This document shows, one piece after another, positions 1-9,417 of a stretch of 64,000 nt of DNA. The DNA is from Hydrogenophaga sp. PAMC20947 (lineage in GTDB: Bacteria > Pseudomonadota > Gammaproteobacteria > Burkholderiales > Burkholderiaceae_C). The first letter of the stretch is position 1; every line of letters begins with the position of its first letter. Where the stretch lies: contig NZ_CP039252.1 in the NCBI RefSeq assembly GCF_004795855.1, positions 2,108,001 through 2,172,000 on the forward strand. The letters run 5' to 3'. Below the pieces are notes generated by a model. The model was not told the origin of the DNA. It did no database searches and was given only the letters and a program-made list of their open reading frames with translations. A program made the translations under genes and the position numbers.

Positions 1-692
1 AGGTCGTGCGCATTCAAAGCCGTCATGGTGAAGCGCAACCCCACCTTGACACCGCGTGCGTGCAACAAATGCACAGCGGCCAGGCTGAGGTCGAATGCGC
101 CTTCGAGGCGGCGGAACTTGTCGTGCGTTTCGCGCAGGCCGTCGAGGCTGATGCCCACGTAGTTGAAGCCCATGGCAGCGATGCGGTCGGCCATCGGCTC
201 GTCGATCAGGGTGCCATTGGTGGACAGGCCGGTGTAAAAACCCATGTCGCGCGAGCGCTCGGCAATCTCAAAAATATCGGGTCGCAGCAGCGGCTCGCCA
301 CCCGAGAGAATGAGCACCGGCACACGGTAGGCCTTGAGGTCGTCCATCACAGTGAACACCTCTTCGCGCGACAGTTCGCCTTCGTAATCGTGGTCGGCCG
401 AGAGTGCGTAGCAATGCTTGCAAGTGAGGTTGCAGCGTCGGATCAGGTTCCAGATGACGACGGGTCCTGGAGGCTGCCTCCCCCCTGCGCCGACGCTGTG
501 CGCCGTCACCCCCCCAGGGGTGCGATGCTGGCGGCCTGGCACAGCCAGTTCCGCGGCATCCACGGCTGGACTCCCCATTTCTCCCCCGACGTGTTTGCCC
601 GGTTGCTGAGGAACACGGGGCGCTGGTGTTGGATAGACGCCGGTTTTTTCGGCTTGCGCGATTTCGCGCAGGTATTGGCTGATACGGAACAT
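1..692 (-). CDS. nirJ: NirJ, heme d1 biosynthesis radical SAM protein (3' part cut by window edge)
   Basis: Radical SAM enzyme that acts on didecarboxysiroheme during heme d1 synthesis for NirS. The protein starts MFRISQYLRE and carries the SAM-cluster motif CNLTCKHC at residues 87-94, followed by the SGGEPLLRPD motif. About 230 codons are visible; the rest, including the usual C-terminal cysteine-rich part, lies outside the window. It is the last visible gene of the nirSMCF-DL-GHJ operon, 119 bp after nirH. Residues about 45-77 are glycine/proline-rich and are encoded by a copy of a dispersed palindromic repeat that is otherwise intergenic, which looks like an in-frame insertion between the N-terminal helix and the first radical SAM strand. 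The family call is firm; whether the insertion affects activity is unknown. Confidence 0.93.
   Translation of the reverse strand, partial: MFRISQYLREIAQAEKTGVYPTPAPRVPQQPGKHVGGEMGSPAVDAAELAVPGRQHRTPGGVTAHSVGAGGRQPPGPVVIWNLIRRCNLTCKHCYALSADHDYEGELSREEVFTVMDDLKAYRVPVLILSGGEPLLRPDIFEIAERSRDMGFYTGLSTNGTLIDEPMADRIAAMGFNYVGISLDGLRETHDKFRRLEGAFDLSLAAVHLLHARGVKVGLRFTMTALNAHD
472..552 (-). repeat. Dispersed palindromic repeat, copy A, inside nirJ
   Basis: Read on the minus strand, the copy has a GGAACTGGCT start, a GCCAGGCCGCCAGCATCGC core, then a C-run/G-run hairpin and a second GGCGCAGGGGGG block. It matches copy B (743-790) at 29 of 30 bases over the first part, and copies C, D and E in overall layout. 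Unlike those it is inside a reading frame, contributing about 27-32 codons to nirJ. Homology to other copies also extends a little 5' of it. Confidence 0.8.
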
Positions 693-742
693 GGGGTTCT
701 CCTTGGTGCGGAACGCGAGATGTCTTCAATCCGGAATGCTGT

Positions 743-790
743 GGAACTGGCTTTGCCAGGCCGCCAGCATCGCCCCTTAAAAGGGCTCGC
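743..790 (+). repeat. Dispersed palindromic repeat, copy B, between nirH and nirJ
   Basis: Begins GGAACTGGCTTTGCCAGGC, an internal hairpin, and continues into a C-run/G-run palindrome (CCCCTTAAAAGGG). It is in opposite orientation to copy A, about 190 bp away, so the two form an inverted pair around the 5' end of nirJ. Because it lies in the operon, the transcript will carry it as a stem-loop between nirH and nirJ. Confidence 0.75.
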
Positions 791-811
791 ACACAAGCGC
801 GACGGGGTTGT

Positions 812-1291
812 TCATGCGCTCAGTCGCAGACCTGTTTTTTTCAGGATTTGGGTGGAATAAAGGATGTCGTGTGAGGTGCACGCGTCGCCGAGCATGCTCG
901 CGATGTGCTGCGCCTGGTGTTCGACTTCTTCTCGCGAGCGGCCGTGCAGCATCGCGAACAGGTTGTAGGGCCAGACCGGCAGGCGGCGCGGGCGGCGGTA
1001 ACAGTGGCTGACGCCGGGCAGGTCGCCGACGCGCGCACCGAGTTGATCCACCAGGGCGTCATTTACGTCCCACACACTCATGCCGTTGGCGGTGAAGCCC
1101 AGCCGGTAGTGGTTGGGCACGGCGCCAATGCGGCGAACCAGGCCCGTCTCCAGCATGGACTGCAAACGCTCGCGGACTTGTTCGCCCGAGACACCCAGGG
1201 TGGCCCCGACCGCTTCGTACGGCCTGGGTACCAATGGCAGGCCAGCCTGTGTGGCACGGATCAGCCGGCGGTCAAAATCATTGAGGGACAT
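812..1291 (-). CDS. nirH: NirH, siroheme decarboxylase subunit (Lrp/AsnC-like)
   Basis: A 159-residue Lrp/AsnC-type protein. With NirD, NirL and NirG it decarboxylates siroheme to 12,18-didecarboxysiroheme on the way to heme d1. Visible features are an N-terminal winged helix (residues about 5-60), the VPRPYEAVG motif, RRIGAVPNHYRLGF and the WPYNLFAMLHG segment typical of the family. I chose the ATG at 1291 because a strong GGGAGG site precedes it; a longer frame to 1315 lacks one. The start overlaps the end of nirG by 14 bp, so translation is probably coupled. NirG/NirH labels follow similarity and gene order; these paralogues are easily confused. Confidence 0.88.
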   Translation of the reverse strand: MSLNDFDRRLIRATQAGLPLVPRPYEAVGATLGVSGEQVRERLQSMLETGLVRRIGAVPNHYRLGFTANGMSVWDVNDALVDQLGARVGDLPGVSHCYRRPRRLPVWPYNLFAMLHGRSREEVEHQAQHIASMLGDACTSHDILYSTQILKKTGLRLSA

Positions 1292-1799
1292 GCAAGCCTC
1301 CCGGCGCAGCGCCATCGCCTAGCAGCGGCAAGCGCAACTCGACGAAAAACTCTTTTTCCTTGGGAAAATCGTACACGGTGAGGCCTGTGAGCGCTTCGAT
1401 GCGCTGGAGCAACGGCGCCATCTGTCCGATCGACTCTACCGCCAGCACAAACCACATGTTGAGCTCGGGCGTAGCGTCACCTGGCCGCTTGCCGAAAGCC
1501 GATTCTCGCCTGTAATTGTGGGCCACCTCAGCCAGTGCATCCAGCTGGGCCGTCACGGCCGTGAACCGCTCCTCGGGCACCGCCATGGCTGCCAGCACAA
1601 AACGCCCACCGGCACGCTCGATCTGAAACAAGGGCCCGAAGCGGGTGAGATCGCCATGGCTCAGCAGACGCTGCAAACGCTCGATCACGGCCTCTTCGCT
1701 GCAGCCGAGCTGTTCGCCCACCGCGGCAAAGGGTCGATCGGAAATGGGAAAACCGCCGTGCAGAAAGCTGACCAGGCGGGCATCGTCAGGCGACAGCAT
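1278..1799 (-). CDS. nirG: NirG, siroheme decarboxylase subunit (Lrp/AsnC-like)
   Basis: A 173-residue paralogue of NirH and NirDL. It has the GGFPISDRPFAAVG motif, LTRFGPLFQIERAGG, the AHNYRRE stretch and LNMWFVLA, matching NirG/NirD-type siroheme decarboxylase subunits rather than DNA-binding Lrp regulators. The start at 1799 overlaps the nirDL stop by 14 bp, and its own stop overlaps nirH by 14 bp, the same geometry twice, which argues for a tightly coupled operon. An upstream in-frame extension lies inside nirDL and has no family similarity. Expected to act in the cytoplasm as part of a hetero-oligomeric decarboxylase. Confidence 0.87.
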   Translation of the reverse strand: MLSPDDARLVSFLHGGFPISDRPFAAVGEQLGCSEEAVIERLQRLLSHGDLTRFGPLFQIERAGGRFVLAAMAVPEERFTAVTAQLDALAEVAHNYRRESAFGKRPGDATPELNMWFVLAVESIGQMAPLLQRIEALTGLTVYDFPKEKEFFVELRLPLLGDGAAPGGLHVPQ

Positions 1800-2838
1800 G
1801 AAGCACCTCCTGGGGCGGTCCGCCGGACGGCAACCCGGGCACGTCGCGAAAGCGCCGAGCACCGGTCTGCTTGAAACGGCGGGTGGAAAACAGCACGGCA
1901 CGGCGGTAGTCGTCCAGACCAGCAGCAACCCGCACCCTTTCCAGCACCTCATGCACGACTGCGCGGTCGGTGCCGTGCACCATGCAGTACAGGTTGTAGG
2001 GCCACTGCGGCGCGCGTTCGCGCCGGTAGGCCAGTGTGACGCCGGACTGACGGGCCAGTGCCTCGCCGCAGGTATCAACCAACCCGTCGGGCACGTCGAA
2101 CACCGTCATGGCATTGGCCGAGAACCCCAGCTCGTGGTGTCGCACCACCACACCGAATCGCTTGAGCGTGCCGCGTTCGATCCAGGCGTCCAGCGTTGTC
2201 AGCACCTGGTCGACAGACATGCCGCAGGCCTGGGCCCAGAGGTCGTAGGGCCTGGATACAGGCTGCAACCCCGCCTCCACCTGCTGGGCCAACCGCCAGT
2301 CGCCGGCACCGAGGGGCGATACGCATGCGGCCCGATCGGCGCGCATGGGCACCGGCGCCGTGGCATGGCGCAGGTCGAAACCAAGATCGATGCGGTAGGC
2401 GCGCTGCAGACGAAGGCGAAGCGCGGGCAGGCCTGTGGCCTGCTCCAAGGTCAACATGGCCGTTTCCACCGCAGCCGCATCGCGCCCTGTCATCACGAAC
2501 CAGAGGTTGAAATCGTGCTCGCGCTGGTAGTTGTGGTTCACACCCGGGTGGGCCGACACCAATGCCGCCACCTCGGCCATGCGCGCTTGTGGCACCGCCA
2601 TGGCGGCGAGCAGGCCAGCCCCTCCAGCACCGGGGGAAAAGACCCCGCCGATGCGGCTGATCGCACCCGCCCGCTGCAACCGGTCACAGGCGTCGAGTAC
2701 CGCCTGTTCACACAGATCCAGACGCTCGCCAAGCACAGCAAAGGGTTCGCGGACCAGCGGAAAACCATGTTGCCACCCATTGAGCAGCGCCAGATCGGCG
2801 CTGCCTTCGGCAAGGGGTTTGAGCGCGCGCGTGTCCAT
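1786..2838 (-). CDS. nirDL: NirDL, fused siroheme decarboxylase subunits
   Basis: A 350-residue protein made of two Lrp/AsnC-type halves. Residues 1 to about 165 resemble NirD (GFPLVREPFAVLG, VNHNYQRE, NLWFVMTG). Residues about 185-335 resemble NirL/AhbB (LQPVSRPYDLWA, LKRFGVVVRHHELGF, WPYNLYCMVHG). In Pseudomonas-type clusters nirD and nirL are separate genes; a fused form is known in some denitrifiers such as Paracoccus. It lies 3 bp after nirF and overlaps nirG by 14 bp. Function is siroheme decarboxylation together with NirG and NirH. The fusion is read directly: no stop or frameshift occurs between the halves. Confidence 0.9.
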   Translation of the reverse strand: MDTRALKPLAEGSADLALLNGWQHGFPLVREPFAVLGERLDLCEQAVLDACDRLQRAGAISRIGGVFSPGAGGAGLLAAMAVPQARMAEVAALVSAHPGVNHNYQREHDFNLWFVMTGRDAAAVETAMLTLEQATGLPALRLRLQRAYRIDLGFDLRHATAPVPMRADRAACVSPLGAGDWRLAQQVEAGLQPVSRPYDLWAQACGMSVDQVLTTLDAWIERGTLKRFGVVVRHHELGFSANAMTVFDVPDGLVDTCGEALARQSGVTLAYRRERAPQWPYNLYCMVHGTDRAVVHEVLERVRVAAGLDDYRRAVLFSTRRFKQTGARRFRDVPGLPSGGPPQEVLHAVA

Positions 2839-2841
2839 GGC

Positions 2842-4041
2842 TCAGAACCCCATGCGTGCGGCGCGCGAAGTGAAGAAAATGCCGCTCGGTGAGGGCACCT
2901 CAAGGCGCTGGCGCACGGCGAAGCTGTGTGTGTCGATGACGCTGACACGGTTGTCATCGCGGCTGCTGATCCACACCACCTCACCGCGCGGCGTGAACTC
3001 CATGTGGAGCACGGCCTTGCCAGGCTCCAGTGTCTTGACGATCGCTTGCGTCTGGGTGTCTATGACCTGTACGCGGTGGTAATCGGGCACGGAAAAATTC
3101 ACCCAGACCTGACGACCATCGGGCCGGGCCATGACGAACACCGGCTGACCGGCAACTGGAATGCGGCCAACTTCGGCCCAGGTATCGGTGTCGACAACCA
3201 GCACTTCATGGCGACCAATGGCGGGCAAGTAGGCGCGGCGCCCGGCCACGGCCCAACCGCGCAGATGCGGCATCTTGTAAACGGGCAGCGGTTCCTGGCC
3301 ACGGCCATAGCCATTCAAAATGCGGCGGACCTCGGGTTTTTCAGCCCACAAGTCGATCATGGCCAAGCCATCTTCGCCAAACAGGCCCGCAATGTAGTGG
3401 CGGCCATCGGGCGTAACCAGTCCGTCATAAGGCTGGTGGCCAATGCCTTCGAATTTGGTGGTCTTGACTTGCTTCGGGTCTGAGCAGTCGCTGACCCAGA
3501 TGGCATCGCCATCGAACAGGCTGTAGGCGAATCGCCCGCCTGGCAGATCAACCAGCCCCACCACGCGGGACAGTTTGCCTGGCGCGTACTCGGCGGGAAT
3601 ATCGGCGACGAGCTCCAGCGTGCGTGCGTCAAACACCTTCACGCCGCCGGGCTTGTAATTTTGCGCGGCCACCAGCGTGCCGTCGGCACTGATGGCACCA
3701 CCGATGGAATTGCCCGCCTGCATGACCCGTCGCGTGATGCGCTGTTCGAGCAGGTTCACCTGCGTGAGACCGCCATCGCGACCGAACACGTAAGCGTAGA
3801 GGCCATCGCGGGAAAACACCACCGACGCATGTGAGAGATCGCCCAGGCCGGGGACTTCACCGATCAGCGTTTGTGCCGAGGTGTCGACGAGGTAGAGCGT
3901 GCCGTTGGCGCGGCCGATGATCACTCCGAGGTCGCCCGTGCCGCGCAGCATGGGCGCAGCAGCGCATCCTTGCAAAGCACCCAGCACGGCGACGGAGGGC
4001 AGCGCTAGCGCTGCAGCAGAGAAAAGATCGCGGCGTTTCAT
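2842..4041 (-). CDS. nirF: NirF, heme d1 biosynthesis beta-propeller lipoprotein
   Basis: A 399-residue protein related to the d1-binding propeller of NirS but without a cytochrome c domain. NirF is periplasmic and needed for a late step of heme d1 synthesis, often described as the precursor dehydrogenase. The N-terminus has a charged start (MKRRDLF), a hydrophobic stretch and a lipobox-like LQGC near residue 26, suggesting a lipid anchor. Repeated blade-like motifs of the VVDTDTW and VIDTHSF type are visible. It overlaps nirC by 4 bp (ATGA) and sits 3 bp before nirDL. Length matches the family. Confidence 0.93.
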   Translation of the reverse strand: MKRRDLFSAAALALPSVAVLGALQGCAAAPMLRGTGDLGVIIGRANGTLYLVDTSAQTLIGEVPGLGDLSHASVVFSRDGLYAYVFGRDGGLTQVNLLEQRITRRVMQAGNSIGGAISADGTLVAAQNYKPGGVKVFDARTLELVADIPAEYAPGKLSRVVGLVDLPGGRFAYSLFDGDAIWVSDCSDPKQVKTTKFEGIGHQPYDGLVTPDGRHYIAGLFGEDGLAMIDLWAEKPEVRRILNGYGRGQEPLPVYKMPHLRGWAVAGRRAYLPAIGRHEVLVVDTDTWAEVGRIPVAGQPVFVMARPDGRQVWVNFSVPDYHRVQVIDTQTQAIVKTLEPGKAVLHMEFTPRGEVVWISSRDDNRVSVIDTHSFAVRQRLEVPSPSGIFFTSRAARMGF

Positions 4042-4403
4042 GGGGTCTGTCTAGATGATTCTTCGGGGAAGCCTTGTTGCAGCCGCTGGGCGATCCAGCG
4101 CGCTTCAACTTCGCTCAACATGGCGCTCCAGGGCGGCATGGGTGTGCCCGGTCGGCCATAAAAAATGGTGGCGGTCAGACTGGCGAGCGGTATGTCGGCC
4201 ATCGCCGCCTGCGTCAATGGTGGCCCAAGGCCACCTGTGAGCCGCATGCCGTGGCACGAGCCGCAGTCTTGCCGCACCATGTGCACCAGGGTCTGTTGGC
4301 GCCGAGCGTCCGGCTCACCCACTTGTGCCGGTGGTGCTGCGAAAACCGCAGCACCCGAACAAAGTGCGAGCAAGACCAGTGCCGAGCGCAACAGACTGGG
4401 CAT
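4038..4403 (-). CDS. nirC: NirC, periplasmic cytochrome c of the nir cluster
   Basis: A 121-residue small c-type cytochrome. A signal peptide (residues 1 to about 22, ending VFAA) precedes one heme motif CGSCHG at residues 47-52. The GRPGTPMPPW segment near the C-terminus offers the methionine ligand. NirC can donate electrons to NirS or assist its maturation. It overlaps nirF by 4 bp and lies 6 bp downstream of nirM, consistent with one operon. Confidence 0.9.
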   Translation of the reverse strand: MPSLLRSALVLLALCSGAAVFAAPPAQVGEPDARRQQTLVHMVRQDCGSCHGMRLTGGLGPPLTQAAMADIPLASLTATIFYGRPGTPMPPWSAMLSEVEARWIAQRLQQGFPEESSRQTP

Positions 4404-4409
4404 GGGAAA

Positions 4410-4730
4410 TCAGGACTTCAGAATGAAGGCCACCGCTTCTTTGAGGCTGGCATCGTCGATCTTGGCCACCGGATTGGGCGACATGGGGATGGGTCCCCAA
4501 ACACCCGAGCCGCCCTTGCGCACCTTGTCAAAAAGCTGGGCGCTCATGTCCTGGCCCTTGTACTTGGCGGCGATGTCCTTGAACGAAGGACCCACCAGTT
4601 TTTTGTCTTTGGAATGGCAGGCCATGCAGCCGCCCTTGGTCAAAGCCGCTTCGCCATCGGCCATGGCCGAACCCGCCGAGAAGGCCAAAGCCACCGCTCC
4701 GACCACAGATAAAAGTAATTTCGATTTCAT
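4410..4730 (-). CDS. nirM: NirM, cytochrome c-551 electron donor to NirS
   Basis: A 106-residue cytochrome c. The signal peptide ends AMA around residue 24 and the heme motif CMACH is at residues 35-39. A GVWGPIPMSPNP segment supplies the axial methionine, as in Pseudomonas c-551. The start at 4730 begins the signal peptide (MKSKLLLS); a longer frame upstream only translates the intergenic repeat and was rejected. It follows nirS after a 128-bp gap that contains repeat copy C, which could act as a transcript processing or stability element between a highly expressed nirS and the genes behind it (inference). Confidence 0.93.
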   Translation of the reverse strand: MKSKLLLSVVGAVALAFSAGSAMADGEAALTKGGCMACHSKDKKLVGPSFKDIAAKYKGQDMSAQLFDKVRKGGSGVWGPIPMSPNPVAKIDDASLKEAVAFILKS

Positions 4731-4782
4731 ATCGCTATCCAAAAGAGTTTCTGCACAGAATTGTCTACACCCAAGGCACAGC

Positions 4783-4858
4783 GGATCCGGCTTGGCCGGT
4801 CCGCCAGTGCCGCCCCCCTTGAGGGGCTGACGCGCCGCAGGCGCGGCGCGGGGGTGGG
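4783..4858 (+). repeat. Dispersed palindromic repeat, copy C, between nirS and nirM
   Basis: Contains the CCGGCTTGGCCGG hairpin, the CCGCCAGTGCC core, a CCCCCCTTGAGGGG palindrome and a final GGCGCGGCGCGGGGG block. It aligns along its length with copies A, B, D and E. It fills most of the nirS-nirM gap, ending next to the nirS stop codon. Confidence 0.8.
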
Positions 4859-6640
<1,782 letters not shown>

Positions 6641-6715
6641 TCAGACCAGTTCACCCGGCAGCTGTCCATTGCCGGTGAGTGAACAGTCACCATAGTCAAC
6701 TGCGGCTCAGGCCTT

Positions 6716-6737
6716 GTCCTTGACCCAGGTCAAGGAC
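6716..6737. promoter_or_regulatory. FNR/DNR-type palindrome between nirS and nirE
   Basis: Two perfect 9-base arms (GTCCTTGAC and GTCAAGGAC) flank CCAG, giving the core TTGACCCAGGTCAA that fits the TTGAY-N4-RTCAA consensus of FNR/DNR/NNR regulators. The centre is about 6726.5. On the minus strand a TATGGT -10-like element at 6694-6689 predicts a nirS start about 41-44 bp from this centre, the class II distance. The nirE ATG lies about 70 bp on the other side. This predicts low-oxygen and NO-dependent activation of both directions from one site. Confidence 0.75.
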
Positions 6738-6796
6738 TGCACAACTCCGCCGCAGAACAATGGGCACAACAACAAGCCCACGCAGGAGTGCAGAAC

Positions 6797-7642
6797 ATGA
6801 GCGTCATGGAACCCAGCCATTGGCTGACCCCTGGCTGGTCGGAGAATGAGTCCGGCTTTGAAGGTCCGCCCGGGGCTGTAACGCTGGTGGGCGCAGGGCC
6901 AGGCGACCCGGAATTGCTCACCATCAAGGCCATGCGCGCGCTGCAGGCGGCCAAGCTGGTGCTCTACGATCACCTGGTGAGCCCAGCCATTCTCGATTTC
7001 CTGCCCCCCGATGCGGATCGGGTCTACGTGGGCAAGGAATCGTCGCGCCACGCATTGCCACAGGCCTCCATCATCGAGCTCATGATCCGTTTGGCGAAAT
7101 CGGGGCGGCCCGTGTTGCGCCTCAAAGGCGGCGACGGCTACATCTTCGGCCGAGGTGGCGAAGAAGCCCAAGCCCTTGCGCGTGCCGGCATACCCTTCAC
7201 CGTGGTGCCCGGGCTCACCGCAGCACAAGGCGCGGCTGCATCTGTGGGCATCCCGCTGACGCACCGTGACCATGCCTGCTCGCTGGTGCTCTCCACCGGT
7301 CACCTGCGTGAGAACAAGGCGTTGTCCATGGACTGGACCATGCTTGCCCGCCCGAACCAGACGGTGGTGCTCTACATGGGTGTGAACAACCTGCCCGAGA
7401 TCTGTCGGCAGCTGATCGCCCACGGATTGCCCCAAGACACGCCAGCGGCCCTGGTGGAGCGAGCTACCCTGCCCGAGGAGCGCTGCATCACCGGCACACT
7501 GGCCGACCTGCCCACACTGGCAGTCACCCACGGCGTCAAGCCGCCCGCGCTGATCATGGTGGGTGCCGTGGTGGCCCTGCACCACGAGCTCGGGCCCCAG
7601 GCCCAGATCCACCGGCAAGAGATTGCAGCGGCCGAAATCTGA
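6797..7642 (+). CDS. nirE: NirE, uroporphyrinogen-III C-methyltransferase for heme d1
   Basis: A 281-residue SUMT that methylates uroporphyrinogen III at C2 and C7 to give precorrin-2, the entry to siroheme and heme d1. The family motifs VGAGPGDPELLT, VLRLKGGDGYIFGRGGEE, the PGLTAAQGAAA stretch and IPLTHRDHA are clear. ATG 6797 follows an AGGAG site at 6784-6788; the GTG at 6788 overlaps that site. It diverges from nirS across the FNR-type palindrome, so I assign it to heme d1 supply and name it nirE, with the second SUMT gene at 20713 named cobA. Confidence 0.9.
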   Translation: MSVMEPSHWLTPGWSENESGFEGPPGAVTLVGAGPGDPELLTIKAMRALQAAKLVLYDHLVSPAILDFLPPDADRVYVGKESSRHALPQASIIELMIRLAKSGRPVLRLKGGDGYIFGRGGEEAQALARAGIPFTVVPGLTAAQGAAASVGIPLTHRDHACSLVLSTGHLRENKALSMDWTMLARPNQTVVLYMGVNNLPEICRQLIAHGLPQDTPAALVERATLPEERCITGTLADLPTLAVTHGVKPPALIMVGAVVALHHELGPQAQIHRQEIAAAEI

Positions 7643-8079
7643 GGCCGAAGCACGCCCCTTGGCAGGGCGGTCATCCCACACTTGGCCTTTGGCCCTCCGT
7701 TGGGGCTGCCACGGCAAGTGATGTCACGGCACCGAGCATGCCCCGACGCCGCCCGCGCCGACCGCTCCCCCGAAGGCAGCGCTGTGTTGCACGGGGCTTG
7801 CATGGGGGTCGGCCGATAGGTGCCCCCCAATGCCCGGCGCCAGTGGCCTGAATCCCACCCTCTCGCGCAGCAGGCCACGCCACCCCTACCCCTCGCGGAT
7901 CGCTCGCATGGGCGAACCCCTGTACAGCCAACGTGCTTGAGCGGTTCCGCCTGGGCCGAACGGCCCCTTGGAAACACTTGGACAAGCTCCGGGCTTCGTT
8001 CACGGGGTCCACCGCCCGGACCCCGGGCACGGATGTTGCTGCACAGACCCCATCGGCTGCACGCCCAACCTCCAACACG
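7643..8079. other. Intergenic region between nirE and the nasR-like gene
   Basis: No convincing gene. Short frames here have no family similarity. One hairpin is clear: GGGGTCC (8004-8010) pairs with GGACCCC (8018-8024) around a 7-base loop, without a following T-run, so it is not a standard terminator. No sigma-54 or FNR-type site was recognised for the downstream gene. Confidence 0.5.
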
Positions 8080-9384
8080 ATGACCTCAGGCCTCAGCTTC
8101 CTCATTGCCGCCAAACGCTGCGAAATCGCCGAACTCGAACGGCTTGCGTTGACCAGCGTGCTGGTGAACGCAACCGGGCGGTTGGTGCACGGCCTGCAGC
8201 GGGAACGCGGCCTGTCCAACCTTTACCTGGCTTCCCAGGGCGCGCGGTGGTCGTCAGAGCGCGATGACCAGATCCACCAATGCGACACGGCCCAGACCGA
8301 AGTCCGCGCCTGCTTTGACAAACTCGACACCGAAGCGGCGCCGCGCAATGGCCATGGCGCTCGCTTGTACAGCCGCATCGCCTACGTGCTTCAGGGGCTG
8401 GATGCATTGCCCCAGTTGCGGGACCGCATCGCCGCCCAGCAACTCAACCCGGCCCAGGCAACGGCGGCCTACATCCGGTTGATCAACGGGTTGCTGGCGG
8501 TGGTGTTTGAAGCGGCCGACAGCGCCGCCGACCCCGGCATTTCGCGTGGCCTGGTCGCGCTGTTCAATTTCATGCAGGGCAAAGAATGCGCCGGCCAGGA
8601 GCGCGCCACCGGGTCGGCGCTGTTTGCCTCAGGGCTTGCCGACGCTCCTGCACAGCAGCAACTGCTGCACCTGATCGAGTCACAAGAACGGTGCCTGCAG
8701 GTGTTCGGCGAATTCGCCAGCGAAGCGGTGATGGCCACCTGGCGCGCTGCACGGCAACCAGAAGGCCTGGTCTGCCTGGAGCGCTTGCGCCGGGTGTTGT
8801 GCACCACCGCCGCAGGTGCCCCCCTCTCACCCGACCTCAGCCAAGCCTGGTTCGATTGCTGCACCGCCACCATGGATGCCATGAAAGCCGTTGAAGATCA
8901 GATGTCTTCCGAGCTGCTGGCCCTGTGCGAGCAACGCATCGCATCCACTTCGGCCGAGCTGGCGGCGTTTGAAGTGCTGAACGGCAGCGCACCAGTCAGG
9001 CACAACCCAGGCAACACCACTGCACCCGGTTTCTTTGATCCAGCGGCGAGCGATGAACGCTTGCTCGGCACCCCATTGAGCACGGGGGGACAAGGCTTTG
9101 GACAGCAGCTCGACCGCTCCATCCTTGAGCTCGTTCAAGAGCAAGCGCACCGCTTGCAAAGCATGAGCGACGAGCTGGACACCGTGCGCGCCAGCCTCAA
9201 CGAGCGCAAGCTGATTGAACGGGCGAAGGGCCTGCTGATGGCCCACCGCAGCCTGAGCGAAGAGGCGGCTCACAAAGCCATGCGGCAAATGGCCATGAAC
9301 CAGAACAGGCGTGTGGTCGATGTGGCCGAGGCCGTACTGGCCATGGCAGACGTGCTCCCGGAACCGAAGCGCCATGAAGTCTGA
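8080..9384 (+). CDS. nasR: NasR-like nitrate/nitrite-sensing ANTAR antiterminator
   Basis: A 434-residue regulator. The N-terminal two thirds resemble the all-helical NIT nitrate/nitrite-sensing domain (VHGLQRERGLSNLYLA near residue 36-51). The last ~60 residues form an ANTAR RNA-binding domain (LNERKLIERAKGLLMAHR, then LSEEAAHKAMRQMAM). In Klebsiella, NasR binds the nasF leader RNA and prevents termination when nitrate or nitrite is present. The downstream leader at 9599-9705 has exactly the expected elements, so the same role is inferred. The start is uncertain: the frame is open to 7933 and no good ribosome site is seen at 8080, but similarity begins here. The gap to nrtA is 362 bp and holds the separate promoter. 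Confidence 0.85.
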   Translation: MTSGLSFLIAAKRCEIAELERLALTSVLVNATGRLVHGLQRERGLSNLYLASQGARWSSERDDQIHQCDTAQTEVRACFDKLDTEAAPRNGHGARLYSRIAYVLQGLDALPQLRDRIAAQQLNPAQATAAYIRLINGLLAVVFEAADSAADPGISRGLVALFNFMQGKECAGQERATGSALFASGLADAPAQQQLLHLIESQERCLQVFGEFASEAVMATWRAARQPEGLVCLERLRRVLCTTAAGAPLSPDLSQAWFDCCTATMDAMKAVEDQMSSELLALCEQRIASTSAELAAFEVLNGSAPVRHNPGNTTAPGFFDPAASDERLLGTPLSTGGQGFGQQLDRSILELVQEQAHRLQSMSDELDTVRASLNERKLIERAKGLLMAHRSLSEEAAHKAMRQMAMNQNRRVVDVAEAVLAMADVLPEPKRHEV

Positions 9385-9392
9385 CGCGCATG

Positions 9393-9417
9393 TTGCACCG
9401 CACAAGAACGGTGCCAA
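9393..9417 (+). promoter_or_regulatory. Possible NtrC-type enhancer upstream of nrtA
   Basis: Inverted half-sites TTGCACC and GGTGCCAA resemble NtrC half-sites (TGCACC and GGTGCA), but the spacer is 10 bases instead of the usual 5, so the match is imperfect. A further TGCACC half-site lies at 9428-9433. They are about 165-200 bp upstream of the predicted sigma-54 start, a normal enhancer distance. Confidence 0.4.

Noticed and set aside
6-860. 284-codon plus-strand frame opposite nirJ and nirH
   Set aside because: It covers the reverse of two recognisable genes (NirJ with its CNLTCKHC motif and NirH) and encodes nothing recognisable.
8004-8024. Terminator between nirE and the nasR-like gene
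   Set aside because: The GGGGTCC/GGACCCC stem is sound, but no T-run follows on either strand.
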